NCBI GenBank assembly: GCA_963781785.1
Contig: CAWAHD010000005.1
Span: forward strand, 310,001 to 374,000
Source of the DNA: CAWAHD01 sp963781785
GTDB lineage: Bacteria > Planctomycetota > Planctomycetia > Isosphaerales > Isosphaeraceae
DNA: 64,000 nucleotides
Reading direction: 5' to 3'
Notes under the pieces: model-generated
Told to the model about the DNA's origin: nothing
Databases searched by the model: none
What the model saw: the letters and a program-made list of their open reading frames with translations, nothing else
Translations under genes and position numbers: made by a program
Shown: positions 1-9,470 of the stretch, in pieces
How the letters are laid out: each line of letters opens with the position of its first letter
How positions within the stretch are numbered: the first letter of the stretch is position 1

Positions 1-1
1 T

Positions 2-2269
2 CAGCTCTCGTTCTTCTCGAGCGATTTCCGCAAGCAGTTGGGCGGCGATGATTGGGCCTGGATCATGGTGTACTTCCTCGCCTTAGCCGGCGTGGGTGTG
101 ACGTCGTTCGTCGTCAATTTCCGCCGATTCTCGTGGTGCAGGTTCTTGCCATTCGCCGTCATCTCCCTGGTCTGGGCGCTTCTGATGAAGACCAACGCCG
201 CCTTTGCTCTCGTCTTGGTGGCGGTGGTCGCCCCCAACGGCCAGGAGTGGTACCACGACCGGTTCGGGACCGGCGGAAGGCTGGGAGCGGGCTGGTCGTT
301 CTGGTCCACCGGCGGGCGACTGGTGACGCTCGGTTTGATCTTCGCCATCATGAGCAAGGACATCACCGGCTGGCGGAACACGCTGCCCGAGTACCAGTTC
401 GGCCTGGGATTCCACGCCGACGATTTCCCGCTGGCGGCCGCTGAATTCCTCGATCACCACAGCGAAATCAAGGGAAAGATCTTCAACACCTCGATTCACC
501 AGGGCAACATCCTGATCTGGAAGGCTGCTCCCAAGCGGAAGACATATATTGACGGCCGCACGCGGCTGTTCCCGCAAGAGCTGATGCAAGAGTGGCACGC
601 CGTCCGAAATGCCCTGAGCAAGGACGATGTCGCCACCTGGAAACCCATCCTCGATCGGTACGGGATCACCACCGTGATGATCGAGCCGGCGCCCGGGGAG
701 GCCCCGATCACGTACCGCCGGTTGATGCAGAGCCCGAACTGGATTCCCTTCTACGATGACGGCCGGATCGTGATGTTTGGCCGGGCGGACGCGACCGGCT
801 CCGATCTCGCATTCTTCAAGGCCAACAAGCTTGACGCCGAGCACCTCGCTTTTTTTGTCAGTCATCCTGTCGTTGCTGCCGAGCGGCCCCCGACCGCCAC
901 CACTTGGATCGACGGCGTGTTCCAGAACCGCACGTTCAGCCGGCCTCATTCTCGCACCGAAGCCGCTCGGCGCTGGCTCGAGGGAATGGATGCCGATCAA
1001 TTGGCAGGAGCACCCGACGCATTCCCGCTCCCCAATCCCGCCCGATGTCTCTTGGCGATTCAGGAAGCGCGGACCGCGCTGGCACTGAGTCCCGACGACT
1101 GGATCGCTTTCCGGCGCCTGAAGGATGCGTACCGATTCCTGATGGTCCAGGAGGCGGCCATGCTGGCCGGGATTCCGATCACGCCCGAGAACCGGGCTCG
1201 GATCGTTGCCGTGCAGCCCGATCTGAGCCAATTGATGACCCGGTTCCAGGAGCGCGCGACCGCGCTCAACTACGCGATCCTCACGACCCCTCCGCCCCGG
1301 AGCTCGGCAGCCCGCCAGGACCTGGCGGGGCTCAATCTCGAGTTATTCCAGCTCTATTCCTTCGCCAATGCGCGCGACCTGGCCCGCGACCGCTTGAAGG
1401 TCGTGCTCGACCAGTGCCAGCCCGAGGACTTCTCCGCGGAAATGGAAGCGCAGCTCCGGCAACAGCTCGCCGCGCTCGAAGACGAGGGCAAGAAGCTCGA
1501 GGAACGGCTGGAGGACCTGGCTATCGAGCGGTCGGCCGGGCCCGTCGATCAGGCCAGTTTCGCGCTCTCTCAGGGAGGCACGGGCTGGGCGATCGCCCAG
1601 CTCGTCGACGCCTTGAGCAGCAACATGACTCCGGCCATCGTGAAGCCCCGTCTGATCGACCTCTACTGTAACACCGGTCAGCCCGACAAGGCGCAGGACC
1701 TGATGATCGATACCAGCATTGACGACCCCAACCTGGGCGCCGAGCCCGGGTCCGGGGCGCTGCGCCAGGGTCGAGTGTATTTCCTCCTGGGCAACTACCT
1801 GTCCGCCGCCACGCTCTGGCAAGAACGCGCGATTCCCCGTGTTCGCTTCGAACGCGCCAACCGGGTCCTCTCCGGCGGCCGCGACTTCCTGCGCGGCGAA
1901 GCCGCTCCCGCGACCAATACGTATCTGTCGATTCCTGCTTCTCTCCAGCAGCAGGCAACGTGGGCTTATGAACTCGCGATGTGCGAGCTTGAAGGCGGCA
2001 TGCCCGAGGAGGCCGCCACGCAGTTCACCAAGGCTCTCACGCTGGCCCCCAACCTTTCTGTTCGCCCGATCGCGGCGTATTATCTCCAGAAGATGGGCAA
2101 ACCCGTTCCCCCTCCCTTCACGAGTGATGCAGCCGGCGCGGGAGCCAAACCGGGCTCGAGCACTTCACCCCTCAAGCCTGGGCTCTTGTTGCCGCAAACG
2201 CTTCCTCAGCCCACCGCTCCCATCCCACCGGCAACGGAAAAATCGGCAAAAGGGAAGGATGAAGGATGA
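2..2269 (+). CDS. Polytopic membrane protein with C-terminal TPR-like repeats (5' end outside window)
   Basis: The frame is open from the window edge, so the gene is truncated on the left and the in-frame TTG at 38 is unlikely to be the true start. The visible N-terminal part has about four hydrophobic segments (roughly residues 15-130 of the visible protein). A soluble domain follows, then helical repeats with alternating alanine/leucine positions that look like degenerate TPRs (for example around LGNYLSAATLW and ATQFTKALTLAP near the C-terminus). The last 45 residues are Pro/Ala/Lys-rich. The layout resembles planctomycete membrane proteins with a glycosyltransferase-like N-terminal half and a TPR tail. 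No catalytic motif is visible, so the function is unknown. Confidence 0.75.
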   Translation, partial: QLSFFSSDFRKQLGGDDWAWIMVYFLALAGVGVTSFVVNFRRFSWCRFLPFAVISLVWALLMKTNAAFALVLVAVVAPNGQEWYHDRFGTGGRLGAGWSFWSTGGRLVTLGLIFAIMSKDITGWRNTLPEYQFGLGFHADDFPLAAAEFLDHHSEIKGKIFNTSIHQGNILIWKAAPKRKTYIDGRTRLFPQELMQEWHAVRNALSKDDVATWKPILDRYGITTVMIEPAPGEAPITYRRLMQSPNWIPFYDDGRIVMFGRADATGSDLAFFKANKLDAEHLAFFVSHPVVAAERPPTATTWIDGVFQNRTFSRPHSRTEAARRWLEGMDADQLAGAPDAFPLPNPARCLLAIQEARTALALSPDDWIAFRRLKDAYRFLMVQEAAMLAGIPITPENRARIVAVQPDLSQLMTRFQERATALNYAILTTPPPRSSAARQDLAGLNLELFQLYSFANARDLARDRLKVVLDQCQPEDFSAEMEAQLRQQLAALEDEGKKLEERLEDLAIERSAGPVDQASFALSQGGTGWAIAQLVDALSSNMTPAIVKPRLIDLYCNTGQPDKAQDLMIDTSIDDPNLGAEPGSGALRQGRVYFLLGNYLSAATLWQERAIPRVRFERANRVLSGGRDFLRGEAAPATNTYLSIPASLQQQATWAYELAMCELEGGMPEEAATQFTKALTLAPNLSVRPIAAYYLQKMGKPVPPPFTSDAAGAGAKPGSSTSPLKPGLLLPQTLPQPTAPIPPATEKSAKGKDEG

Positions 2270-2334
2270 AGGATGAATCGGACCGGGCAGGATTCGACTC
2301 GCCAGTCTCCTGAAAACGCAGAGCCGCAGGGCGT

Positions 2335-3042
2335 TCAGTCCTGTTTTTGGGGCATCGGCTCCTCGACCAGCACCACGTTCTCGATCCGGCACACGACGTC
2401 TTGAAAGTCGTCGTTGGTTGAGTATTCCCAGCCGATCAGGAAGCTGTGCGGCACGATCTTTCCCGTCGTCTTGTCGCGAAACGGATAGATCATTGCCTTG
2501 TACGGCTGCTTGGCAAGCCGTCGATTGAACCGGGCGACCACTGCCGGCTGGCTGAACACGCCGCCGTCCGGCAAACCGTCGTTGGAGACCCACACGCCGA
2601 AGGAGCCCTCGCCCGGGTCGAGCTCGGTCGTCGACTTGTCCTCGAGCGGGGGAGGCAGGTTCTTACCGGTCCTCAGGTCTTCGGTCGTATTCTTGAATAC
2701 GTATGACCACAGGCTGTTTTTTGGCGGCGACTTAGCCGTATCGACGGTGGGGCGATACCAGCCGCCACGAGTTCGGGTTTCCAGGCCCAGCGCGATCAAA
2801 GGCGCGAACCGAACCGGACCCGGGCCCGCCTTCCGAAACAGCCCCGGCGTGGCTTCGGCCGTCGTCGTGACCGGATTCTTGAGGTCCTCGAACATCGACA
2901 AGCCGTAGCGGTCGTGCAAGATGACCTTCCAGTCGGGCTCGCCGGGGCCGGGAGCGACCTTCGGCTGCTTCTCTGTCTGGGCGGCCGCCGCCCCGGAAAG
3001 CGCGATGAGCCAGAATGCGCCAGCTAATGCGGCTTTATTCAT
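2335..3042 (-). CDS. Secreted conserved hypothetical protein
   Basis: 235 aa. The start ATG at 3042 was chosen because it begins a good signal peptide (MNKAALAGAFWLIALSGAAA, then AQ); the longer open frame to 3519 lacks one. The mature protein ends in a conserved-looking region (GSFGVWVSNDGL, then FLIGWEYSTNDDFQD) that I recall as a recurring C-terminal module of planctomycete secreted proteins, often next to dehydrogenase or lectin-like domains. It has no cysteine pair or catalytic motif. It lies 84 bp downstream of the YfhO-like gene on the same strand and may be cotranscribed with it. Confidence 0.7.
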   Translation of the reverse strand: MNKAALAGAFWLIALSGAAAAQTEKQPKVAPGPGEPDWKVILHDRYGLSMFEDLKNPVTTTAEATPGLFRKAGPGPVRFAPLIALGLETRTRGGWYRPTVDTAKSPPKNSLWSYVFKNTTEDLRTGKNLPPPLEDKSTTELDPGEGSFGVWVSNDGLPDGGVFSQPAVVARFNRRLAKQPYKAMIYPFRDKTTGKIVPHSFLIGWEYSTNDDFQDVVCRIENVVLVEEPMPQKQD

Positions 3043-3125
3043 GGACAAACACTTCCCTTGTTGAATGGATTGCTTCGTGGTCCATTTGCTATCGAACTCC
3101 GGTGGTGCCGGAAGCTGGCTGGAAA

Positions 3126-6100
3126 TCACAACGCGGGCGAGAGCAGCGGATGAGTGGGTCGAAACACGCAGAAGAGCCCGAGCAAGAGCCAGGCCGCCAG
3201 GCCGGCGACCGACACGATCAGCCCGATCTGAAACGATCGCGGCGCGTAGGAATACACGAGGTGATGCCTCCCGGCGGAGACGACTGCCCCGCGCATGAAG
3301 CCGTTCACCCGATAAACCGGTGCCGGATGGTCGTTGTCCGTGAGTTGCCAGCCCGGGTAATAGACGTCGCTCAGGATGACCAGTCCGGGCGAATCGAGTG
3401 TCACCTCCAGAAGGGCGCACTGCGGGCTCGGATAGCTGACCTTGACCGATTCGCTGTTCCTGGGCGGCAGGCCTGATAGCTTGGGAATGATCTCGAACAG
3501 GTCGGTGCTGCGCACCCATGCTACCTCGTGGGGGTCGAAGTAAACCAGCTTCGGGTTATTCCAGAACACGTCCTGGGGATACAGGATCTCTTGCATGGCG
3601 TCCTTTCGAGACTCGCGCGACAGTCCTTCGGTGGGCTTGACGGCCCGCACCTTGTGCACGACCCACGAGCGCGGATATTCTTGCTCGTTGCGCAGGATCC
3701 GGTAGTCCTGGGTCTCCACCCATTTCCTCGACTCTTCCTTGCCGTTTGGTCCCTCGAATCGCTGTTGCTCCGGATAGATCGACTTACTCTGAAAAATGAA
3801 TGCGGCCGCGGCGCGCGACTCGTCGCGCCAGCCGTTGGGATGGGAAGGAACCACGAAATAACGGGTGTTCCACATATCGAAAGCCCGGCGGGGAAAGTAG
3901 ATCACTTTCTCGCCCGCCTCGATGCCGAGCTGTTTGGCGACCGCCGGATCGTTCACCGTGCGATAGAAGCCTGAGAAATACCACTCGTAGTCATAAAGCT
4001 CGGCGACGCCGATCGCGTGCGTATATTCGATTCCGAAGTTGATGCCGTACTTGGGCTGAAGAGTGTCACGCTCCCAGACCACGAAGTCGGCGACTCGATC
4101 GGCCGACGTCTTCAAGTTCCATACCGGCGGGTTCCACGCGGGCATGCGATGCACCCGGAACGGCCCGGGAACCGGCGGTTGGCGGTCGGCTTCGGCCTTT
4201 TCGAGGATTTTCACGAGCTCGGGCCGGCCTTCGAACAGCGATTGATCGACCGTCAGCACATAGCGTGAATTGGCTGCCGCCAGGTCCAGCGTCATCACGA
4301 TCAAAGCGGCGGCACTCGCCAGCCGAGGACGCGTGGGAGCCAGATTGATCAGGACCAGTCCCAAGCCCACGGCGACCAGGCACTGAACCAGGCTGCGCAC
4401 AATCGCCTCGTATGCTCTGCCGGCGTCGAGCGGCCCGAACGGGGACATGCTCACGAGCGATCCAAAAGCCGCCATGATCGGGTGGCGTTCGATAACGACT
4501 CCGGCGAGAACGGACAGGCTGACGACGCCGACCAATCCGATCGCGACCGTTGTTCGCCGCGCACGGCCGGCGCAGAACCGGTCCCAGCCCAGGGCGGCCA
4601 GGCCAGCCAGAGCCAGCGACGTGAGGGTGAATAGCTTTGCCGGGAAGCGGAACTGCCGGAAGCCCGGCAGCAATGTTGCCATCCACCAGTAGATGCTGCC
4701 GTCGCCGTCCCGGAGAAATCCGTCTTGCCGGATCACCCGGTCGTCGAACGCATCGACCGGCCCAAGCACCGCGGGCAGCCTCTCTAGCGTGGGCGAATGC
4801 GACATGGCAGCGATCGCCCGGGCCGCCCAGATCGGGCTGGTGTACTTCCCCAGGGCGCCGAGCAGGCTGACGACCGCAATCGTGAGCAGCCACACGCGCC
4901 ACGGCGGTGCCTTGCGCATTGTCACAGCACCCATCGCCAGAATGATCGTCATCCCGCCCAGGTAAAGCGACGGCACCCAGATCTTGGGATACACACCCGG
5001 GACGCGGATCACCGCGGACCAGTAACTGTTTCCGCCGTACTGGACGCCCCCGAAATTGGGCCAGATCAGCTCGATCACGCGGTACGGCTCGATGCTGAAG
5101 GGGTAGATGTCGTGAGGAGCATCCGCCGCGGCCCTCATCGTCATCTGGGTAAACTCCACGACCGGAAGGAGCTGCGCCGCCGTGACGCTCGCGGCCAGGG
5201 CGGCTGCGATGACGAGTCCCAGCCACATCGCGCCCAGAGGAAGCCGCCAGCCGCGGCGGCGCCAGTAATAGAAGTAGACGAAACCCAAGCCGGCCAGACC
5301 CCAGACCACGGCGACAGCCAGTGGCATCCACGGCATCCATTTGAGCGGAGGAGTCGGCGGGTCTGAATACGGCTCGCGCAGCTTCGGCAACACAACGCCC
5401 AGCAGCACCGTCGCGGATGCCCAGAGAAGAACGCCCGCGAGTAGACCGAAAATCGTTAAGACCGAGCGCGCCCAGCCCATCCGCACTTCATCGCCTTGTG
5501 TGGTCTGGTGAGCCTGGCGGGCACGGGCCCTGCTCCACGCCAGCCCCAACGCGTACCCGGCCCCCGCCAGCCCCAGGAGATAAGCAGCCTCGGGGTCGCC
5601 CCCCAGCACCTGCATCGCCAGTACGCCCACCAGCTCCCAGAGTCCCCAGGTGCGGCCCAGCCGCACCCAGCGGTCAACCGCGTGCATCCCCAAGGGCAGC
5701 CACGCCGCAGCCACCAGGTAAATCACATTGCAGTACTGAAACAGGATCGGTGCGCCGAAGGTGTAGCTGAGGGCACCCAGCCCCGATCCCGCCCAGCTTA
5801 TTCCCCACGATCGCAACAGCACCATCATGGCCGCGAAGGCTAATGCGAAGTGCATCACGATGTAAATCCGAGCAGCCCAGGCGTACGGCAGCACGGCGAA
5901 CACGAGCTTGCCGGGATACAGGACCGCGGCGGTCGGGTTCCCGAGAAGCGGCATTCCCGCGTTCTCCTCCGGTTCCCAGAGCGGCCACCGCCCCTGGTGC
6001 CATTCCTCCTGCACGCGCTGATGCAGCGGGTAATAGAAATGACCCGCGTCACGAAACCCGAACTGACGCCCCTGAAACAGCGCCGGGCCAAACGAGAGCA

Positions 6101-6152
6101 AGTACAGCGACCCGAAACAGACGAAGACCAGGATGACCAATGAATTCTTCAC
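3126..6152 (-). CDS. YfhO-like integral membrane protein
   Basis: About 1008 aa with 11-13 hydrophobic segments in the first 650 residues, a soluble region with Tyr/Trp-rich stretches, and a final TM segment at the C-terminus. The N-terminal pattern (a first TM helix, then FGFRDAGHFYYPLH, then EWHQGRWPLWEPEENAGMPL) is the signature of YfhO-family membrane proteins, which are glycosyltransferase-C-like and implicated in glycosylation of cell-wall polymers or lipids. GTG at 6152 is preferred over GTG at 6185 because GGGAGAG lies just upstream of it. Family assignment is good; the substrate is unknown. Confidence 0.8.
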   Translation of the reverse strand: MKNSLVILVFVCFGSLYLLSFGPALFQGRQFGFRDAGHFYYPLHQRVQEEWHQGRWPLWEPEENAGMPLLGNPTAAVLYPGKLVFAVLPYAWAARIYIVMHFALAFAAMMVLLRSWGISWAGSGLGALSYTFGAPILFQYCNVIYLVAAAWLPLGMHAVDRWVRLGRTWGLWELVGVLAMQVLGGDPEAAYLLGLAGAGYALGLAWSRARARQAHQTTQGDEVRMGWARSVLTIFGLLAGVLLWASATVLLGVVLPKLREPYSDPPTPPLKWMPWMPLAVAVVWGLAGLGFVYFYYWRRRGWRLPLGAMWLGLVIAAALAASVTAAQLLPVVEFTQMTMRAAADAPHDIYPFSIEPYRVIELIWPNFGGVQYGGNSYWSAVIRVPGVYPKIWVPSLYLGGMTIILAMGAVTMRKAPPWRVWLLTIAVVSLLGALGKYTSPIWAARAIAAMSHSPTLERLPAVLGPVDAFDDRVIRQDGFLRDGDGSIYWWMATLLPGFRQFRFPAKLFTLTSLALAGLAALGWDRFCAGRARRTTVAIGLVGVVSLSVLAGVVIERHPIMAAFGSLVSMSPFGPLDAGRAYEAIVRSLVQCLVAVGLGLVLINLAPTRPRLASAAALIVMTLDLAAANSRYVLTVDQSLFEGRPELVKILEKAEADRQPPVPGPFRVHRMPAWNPPVWNLKTSADRVADFVVWERDTLQPKYGINFGIEYTHAIGVAELYDYEWYFSGFYRTVNDPAVAKQLGIEAGEKVIYFPRRAFDMWNTRYFVVPSHPNGWRDESRAAAAFIFQSKSIYPEQQRFEGPNGKEESRKWVETQDYRILRNEQEYPRSWVVHKVRAVKPTEGLSRESRKDAMQEILYPQDVFWNNPKLVYFDPHEVAWVRSTDLFEIIPKLSGLPPRNSESVKVSYPSPQCALLEVTLDSPGLVILSDVYYPGWQLTDNDHPAPVYRVNGFMRGAVVSAGRHHLVYSYAPRSFQIGLIVSVAGLAAWLLLGLFCVFRPTHPLLSPAL

Positions 6153-6360
6153 GGATCTCTCCCACGGCCGCGATCGATGGCTCACGCTACCATACTAACG
6201 GAACCGGCTCGCGCGGTTCACGCTGAAGTTGCCCAGGCCGGTCAGCACCGCGATGAGCCAGCGACGGAATCGTTTGGAGCAATACCGCTGCTGGAATCGA
6301 AGCACTCGCCACAAGAGACCGAGGCCAGCTTGAGAGCCGTGGCGCCGCCAGATACTAGCT

Positions 6361-6714
6361 CCCTCTCCCTGGGGGAGAGGGCTGGGGTGGGCTGATGCAA
6401 ACCTGGGGTTAGTCGTCCCGGCGGAAGGTTCTTGTGGGCGGCGTTTCTGTTGCGCTCGATCGAACGACGGCGCGAGCCACCGATCCCTTTCCCCCCCTTG
6501 CGAAGCGGGGGCCAGCGGGGGTGGCGCTGGGGCCTTGGACATCGAAGAACGAAGACCGCGTGACGGCCTTGTGACTGGCGGCGCCGCGACCACCCCCCCT
6601 AACCCCCCCTTCGCAAGGGGGGGAAAAGGGCGCAACGAAATCCGGGGGAACGCGCGGCTCGCGAAAGGCCGACTTTTCATCAGCCCACGCCAGCCCTCTC
6701 CCCAAGGAGAGGGA
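6361..6714. repeat. Nested inverted-repeat element
   Basis: The stretch between the YfhO-like and peroxidase genes (6153-6752) has no supportable gene. It holds two nested inverted repeats. The outer arms (6361-6397 and 6678-6714) are near-identical and each folds into a CCCTCTCC...GGAGAGGG hairpin. The inner arms (6481-6524 and 6590-6632) carry a CCCCCTTGCGAAG...GGGGG type hairpin. The whole could form one large cruciform or mark a non-autonomous (MITE-like) insertion. The short open frames across it are not credible genes. Confidence 0.7.
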
Positions 6715-6752
6715 GCCAGTCAAATGCATCGGCCGGGTGGTGCTCGTCGGGA

Positions 6753-8212
6753 TCAGCCGGCGGGCTTGGGATGAACGGGTGCCGAGGCAACCTTCGCCGG
6801 CGGCTTGAGTGCGTCGCGAGGATTGGGTGCCTTGCCGTCTGGGCCGGAAGGCAGGGCCGGCAGCAGCTCTTCGACCTTCTTCGTCTCGCCCGAAAGCGCT
6901 TTCATGAACGCCACCACGTCGGCTTTTTCCTGCGCGGTCAGGTTCAGCTTCTTCATGTCGGGGTCGAGTGCTGGGTTGGGCGTCCCGCCCTTGTCGTAGT
7001 GCTCGACGACCTGTTCGAGCGTGGCGAGGCTGCCGTCGTGCATGTAGGGCGCCGTGTGCGCAACCTCCCGCAAGGTCGGAGTCTTGAATGTACCCAACCT
7101 CGAGTCCGTCTTGGCACCGATCGGATCGATGGCCCAGCGCCCCAGGTCGGCAAATCTCCCGGTCTTCTCGTTCCATCCGACTCCCAGGTTATGAAACTCC
7201 TCGTCGGTGAAGTTGAAGCCCTGGTGGCACAGCGTGCACTTGGCCTTCTGCCGCACCGCGTCACTCTTGAATTCGTCGTCGGTATTGAGCGTCAATCCAA
7301 ACAGGATCAGCCCACGTTTTTCGCTGTCGGAGAGTGCCTTGTTGTCGCCGGCGTTGTACTTGTCGTACGGCGAATTCCCCGAGAGAGCGGCGACTCGCTC
7401 GAACGTCGCGATGGCCTTGGCCATGCCGTCGAGCGTCACCTTCGTGCCGAACACTTTCTCGAACTGCTCGGAATACCCGGCGATCTTCCGGAGCCGTTCC
7501 ACGATCATCTTGTATGACTGGTCGCCCATCTCGATCGGGTTCTGGATCGGCCCCTGGGCCTGGCCCTCCAGCGATGGCGCACGGCCGTCCCAGAACATCG
7601 ACTTGCCGTAGGCTGTGTTGATCACGCTGGGAGCGCTCCGGCCTCCGGTCTGGCCGGCGATCCCGGTCGACACGCGGCATTCCGTCGGTCCAGCCTCGTG
7701 CCGGGTTGTGACACGTCGCACAACTGACCGTGCCGTCGAGCGACACCCTGGGGTCGAAATAGAGCTGCCTTCCCAGCTCGTACTTTGCCCTTGGTGAGGG
7801 GATTGGCGACCGGCACGACAGCCTTGAGCGTCAGCGGCTGCAAGCCGAGCGGGACCTTGACCGTGAGCGGCTCGTCGCTTATGAGCTCCTTCCTGGACGG
7901 CAGCCAGAGATAATCGAACGGCGACGGGCCATCAGTCGATTCTCCACCGTTGACTTCGTCCTTGACGATGTCGGTCAGTTGCTTGGTGTCGATCGATCGC
8001 GCCGGCGTCGAGACCTGTGCCTCCCCGCTGTTCGATGCACCGGCCCCCCGCCCTTGCCCGTTCACCGCGGGCGCCCCGGCCGGAGTCTGGTTCGCCACCC
8101 GGGATGGCACGGCCGTGCCCAGCTCCTGGTCGTCACCCTCACAACCGGCGGCTCCCAGCACGATGACCCCTGCCAGAACCGACTTCACCCATTGCCGAAT
8201 CCAATCGTTCAT
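6753..8212 (-). pseudogene. Di-haem cytochrome c peroxidase (MauG/CcpA family), two frameshifts
   Basis: The N-terminus (MNDWIRQWVKSVLAGVIVLG, then AAGC) looks like a lipoprotein signal. After a spacer come YELGRQLYFDP, the first haem site CATCH, then GRSAPSVINTAYG and FWDGRA, the second haem site CTLCH, and the C-terminal TLREVAHTAPYMHDG motif. These are the order and motifs of bacterial di-haem peroxidases, which reduce H2O2 in the periplasm. The frame must shift twice, near 7780 (extra A in an AAA run) and near 7685 (extra C); each fits a +1 insertion, and the total length is consistent with that. The gene is otherwise complete, so it is either a sequencing artefact or a recent pseudogene. 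Confidence 0.8.
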
Positions 8213-8396
8213 TCCGGCTCTCCGCTGTTGCTCGATAGGACAGTAGGTTCCCGAAACTCCCCGATGCGCGCACCACGAACGCTCGACAGCTCTTCAAACC
8301 ATTCGAATCACGATCGACCGGCCCGTGCCCCTCGGTGCGTTCTCTCAGCGATCGCCGGAGAACTCAGAGTCGGTGCGGCTCAATTCCGGTCGCAGT

Positions 8397-8768
8397 CTAC
8401 TTCTTCTTCGCGACCAGGCCCTCAGCGTTGCGCTGGGCCTGCTCGACAAGCTCATCCCAATGCTGATCGACGTACTGGGGTGGGCCTCCCTTGAGGGCTA
8501 CGTGGTAGGAAACGTCGATTGTATCGACCATATCGATTGCGTCCCACGGGCAAACCTGTGCGCAATGCTTGCAGCCGATGCAGCGATCGAGATCGATGTC
8601 GCACCAGGTCTGAAGCGACGCATGCTCTTCACCCGGAACCTTGTAGATGCAGTCGACCGGGCAAACCTCCACGCATGCTTCGCAGCCCGTACATCCATCC
8701 GCGTGGATCACCGCCAGGATCTTGGGGATGACCTTGCGTGGCTTACCGGCCAGGGACGCTGCAGCCAT
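8397..8768 (-). CDS. 2x[4Fe-4S] ferredoxin
   Basis: 123 aa. Two cluster motifs are clear: C26-x2-C29-x2-C32-x3-C36-P and C63-x2-C66-x2-C69-x3-C73-P. The second Cys-rich half reads CIGCKHCAQVCPWDAI. A Lys-rich C-terminal tail extends about 50 residues past the second cluster. This is a soluble electron carrier of the bacterial 7Fe/8Fe ferredoxin type. C40 and C56 lie between the motifs. The gene stands alone; the upstream divergent region carries a Fur-box-like palindrome, so iron control is plausible. Confidence 0.9.
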   Translation of the reverse strand: MAAASLAGKPRKVIPKILAVIHADGCTGCEACVEVCPVDCIYKVPGEEHASLQTWCDIDLDRCIGCKHCAQVCPWDAIDMVDTIDVSYHVALKGGPPQYVDQHWDELVEQAQRNAEGLVAKKK

Positions 8769-8926
8769 ATGTCGTGTTCCACCTTAACGAGACGCGCGAT
8801 CCCGCCGTTGGCCGCGATCGCGAAAACACAAAGCCAGACGCGATAAAGCGCTCCGGTCTCAGAAGCGCCGTCGCGATCTGACCTACGAGCGGCGCCGCGG
8901 CGGCGCATTCCCCTATTTTCTCAATA

Positions 8927-8941
8927 CGATAATCATTATCG
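8927..8941. promoter_or_regulatory. Fur-box-like palindrome
   Basis: CGATAATCATTATCG is a perfect 7-1-7 palindrome that contains the core of the classical Fur operator (GATAATCATTATC). It lies in the divergent intergenic region, 159 bp upstream of the ferredoxin start and 59 bp upstream of the thioesterase start. A Fur-family repressor is the obvious candidate; the affected promoter cannot be told from sequence alone. Confidence 0.6.
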
Positions 8942-8999
8942 TTCTTTCGGATGCCATGGTCAAGCTTCAGAATCGGTCGTTCGTCTCCGGGACTAGAGA

Positions 9000-9416
9000 A
9001 TGAAAGATTCTCCGCGAATCGGCATGGCCGGCGAGCAGGTGATCGCCGTGGGTCCTGACAATCGAATCAGCTTTGCCGACGGCCGCATGCCGGGCGTTCT
9101 GGCGACTCCGCGGCTGGTTGGATACCTCGAGGTGACCGCCCGCGACGCGATCGCCGCCTGCCTCGATGACCACGAACGAAGCGTCGGGGTCATGATTGAG
9201 ATCGAGCACCTCGCCCCGTCTCCCGAAGGATTCCAAGTGACCTGCCGCGCCCGTGTCATCCACGTGTCCGGGCCGGTCGTCACCTTCCAGGTCGAGGCTC
9301 ACGACGATCTCGAGCCGATCGCCCGAGGAATCCATCGCCGCCAGGTGATTGACGTCGATCGATTTGCCCGCCGGGTCGAACGAAAGCGAGCCCGCTTCCA
9401 CGAGCGACGGGGTTGA
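9000..9416 (+). CDS. Hotdog-fold thioesterase (FlK-like)
   Basis: 138 aa. The pattern TPRLVGYLEVTARDAI, then SVGVMIEIEHLAPSPEGF and VTFQVEAHDDLEPIARG, matches the fluoroacetyl-CoA thioesterase-like branch of the hotdog superfamily, where the Glu after the first helix and the His of the HLAP segment are active-site positions. It probably hydrolyses a small acyl-CoA. A purine-rich stretch (GGGACTAGAGA) precedes the ATG. It is oriented away from the ferredoxin gene, and the Fur-box-like site lies between them. Confidence 0.75.
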   Translation: MKDSPRIGMAGEQVIAVGPDNRISFADGRMPGVLATPRLVGYLEVTARDAIAACLDDHERSVGVMIEIEHLAPSPEGFQVTCRARVIHVSGPVVTFQVEAHDDLEPIARGIHRRQVIDVDRFARRVERKRARFHERRG

Positions 9417-9470
9417 ACGGCAGGCCGCCGCCAGCCCGCCAACCGCCGCGCGATGGCCACCCCATGTTCC

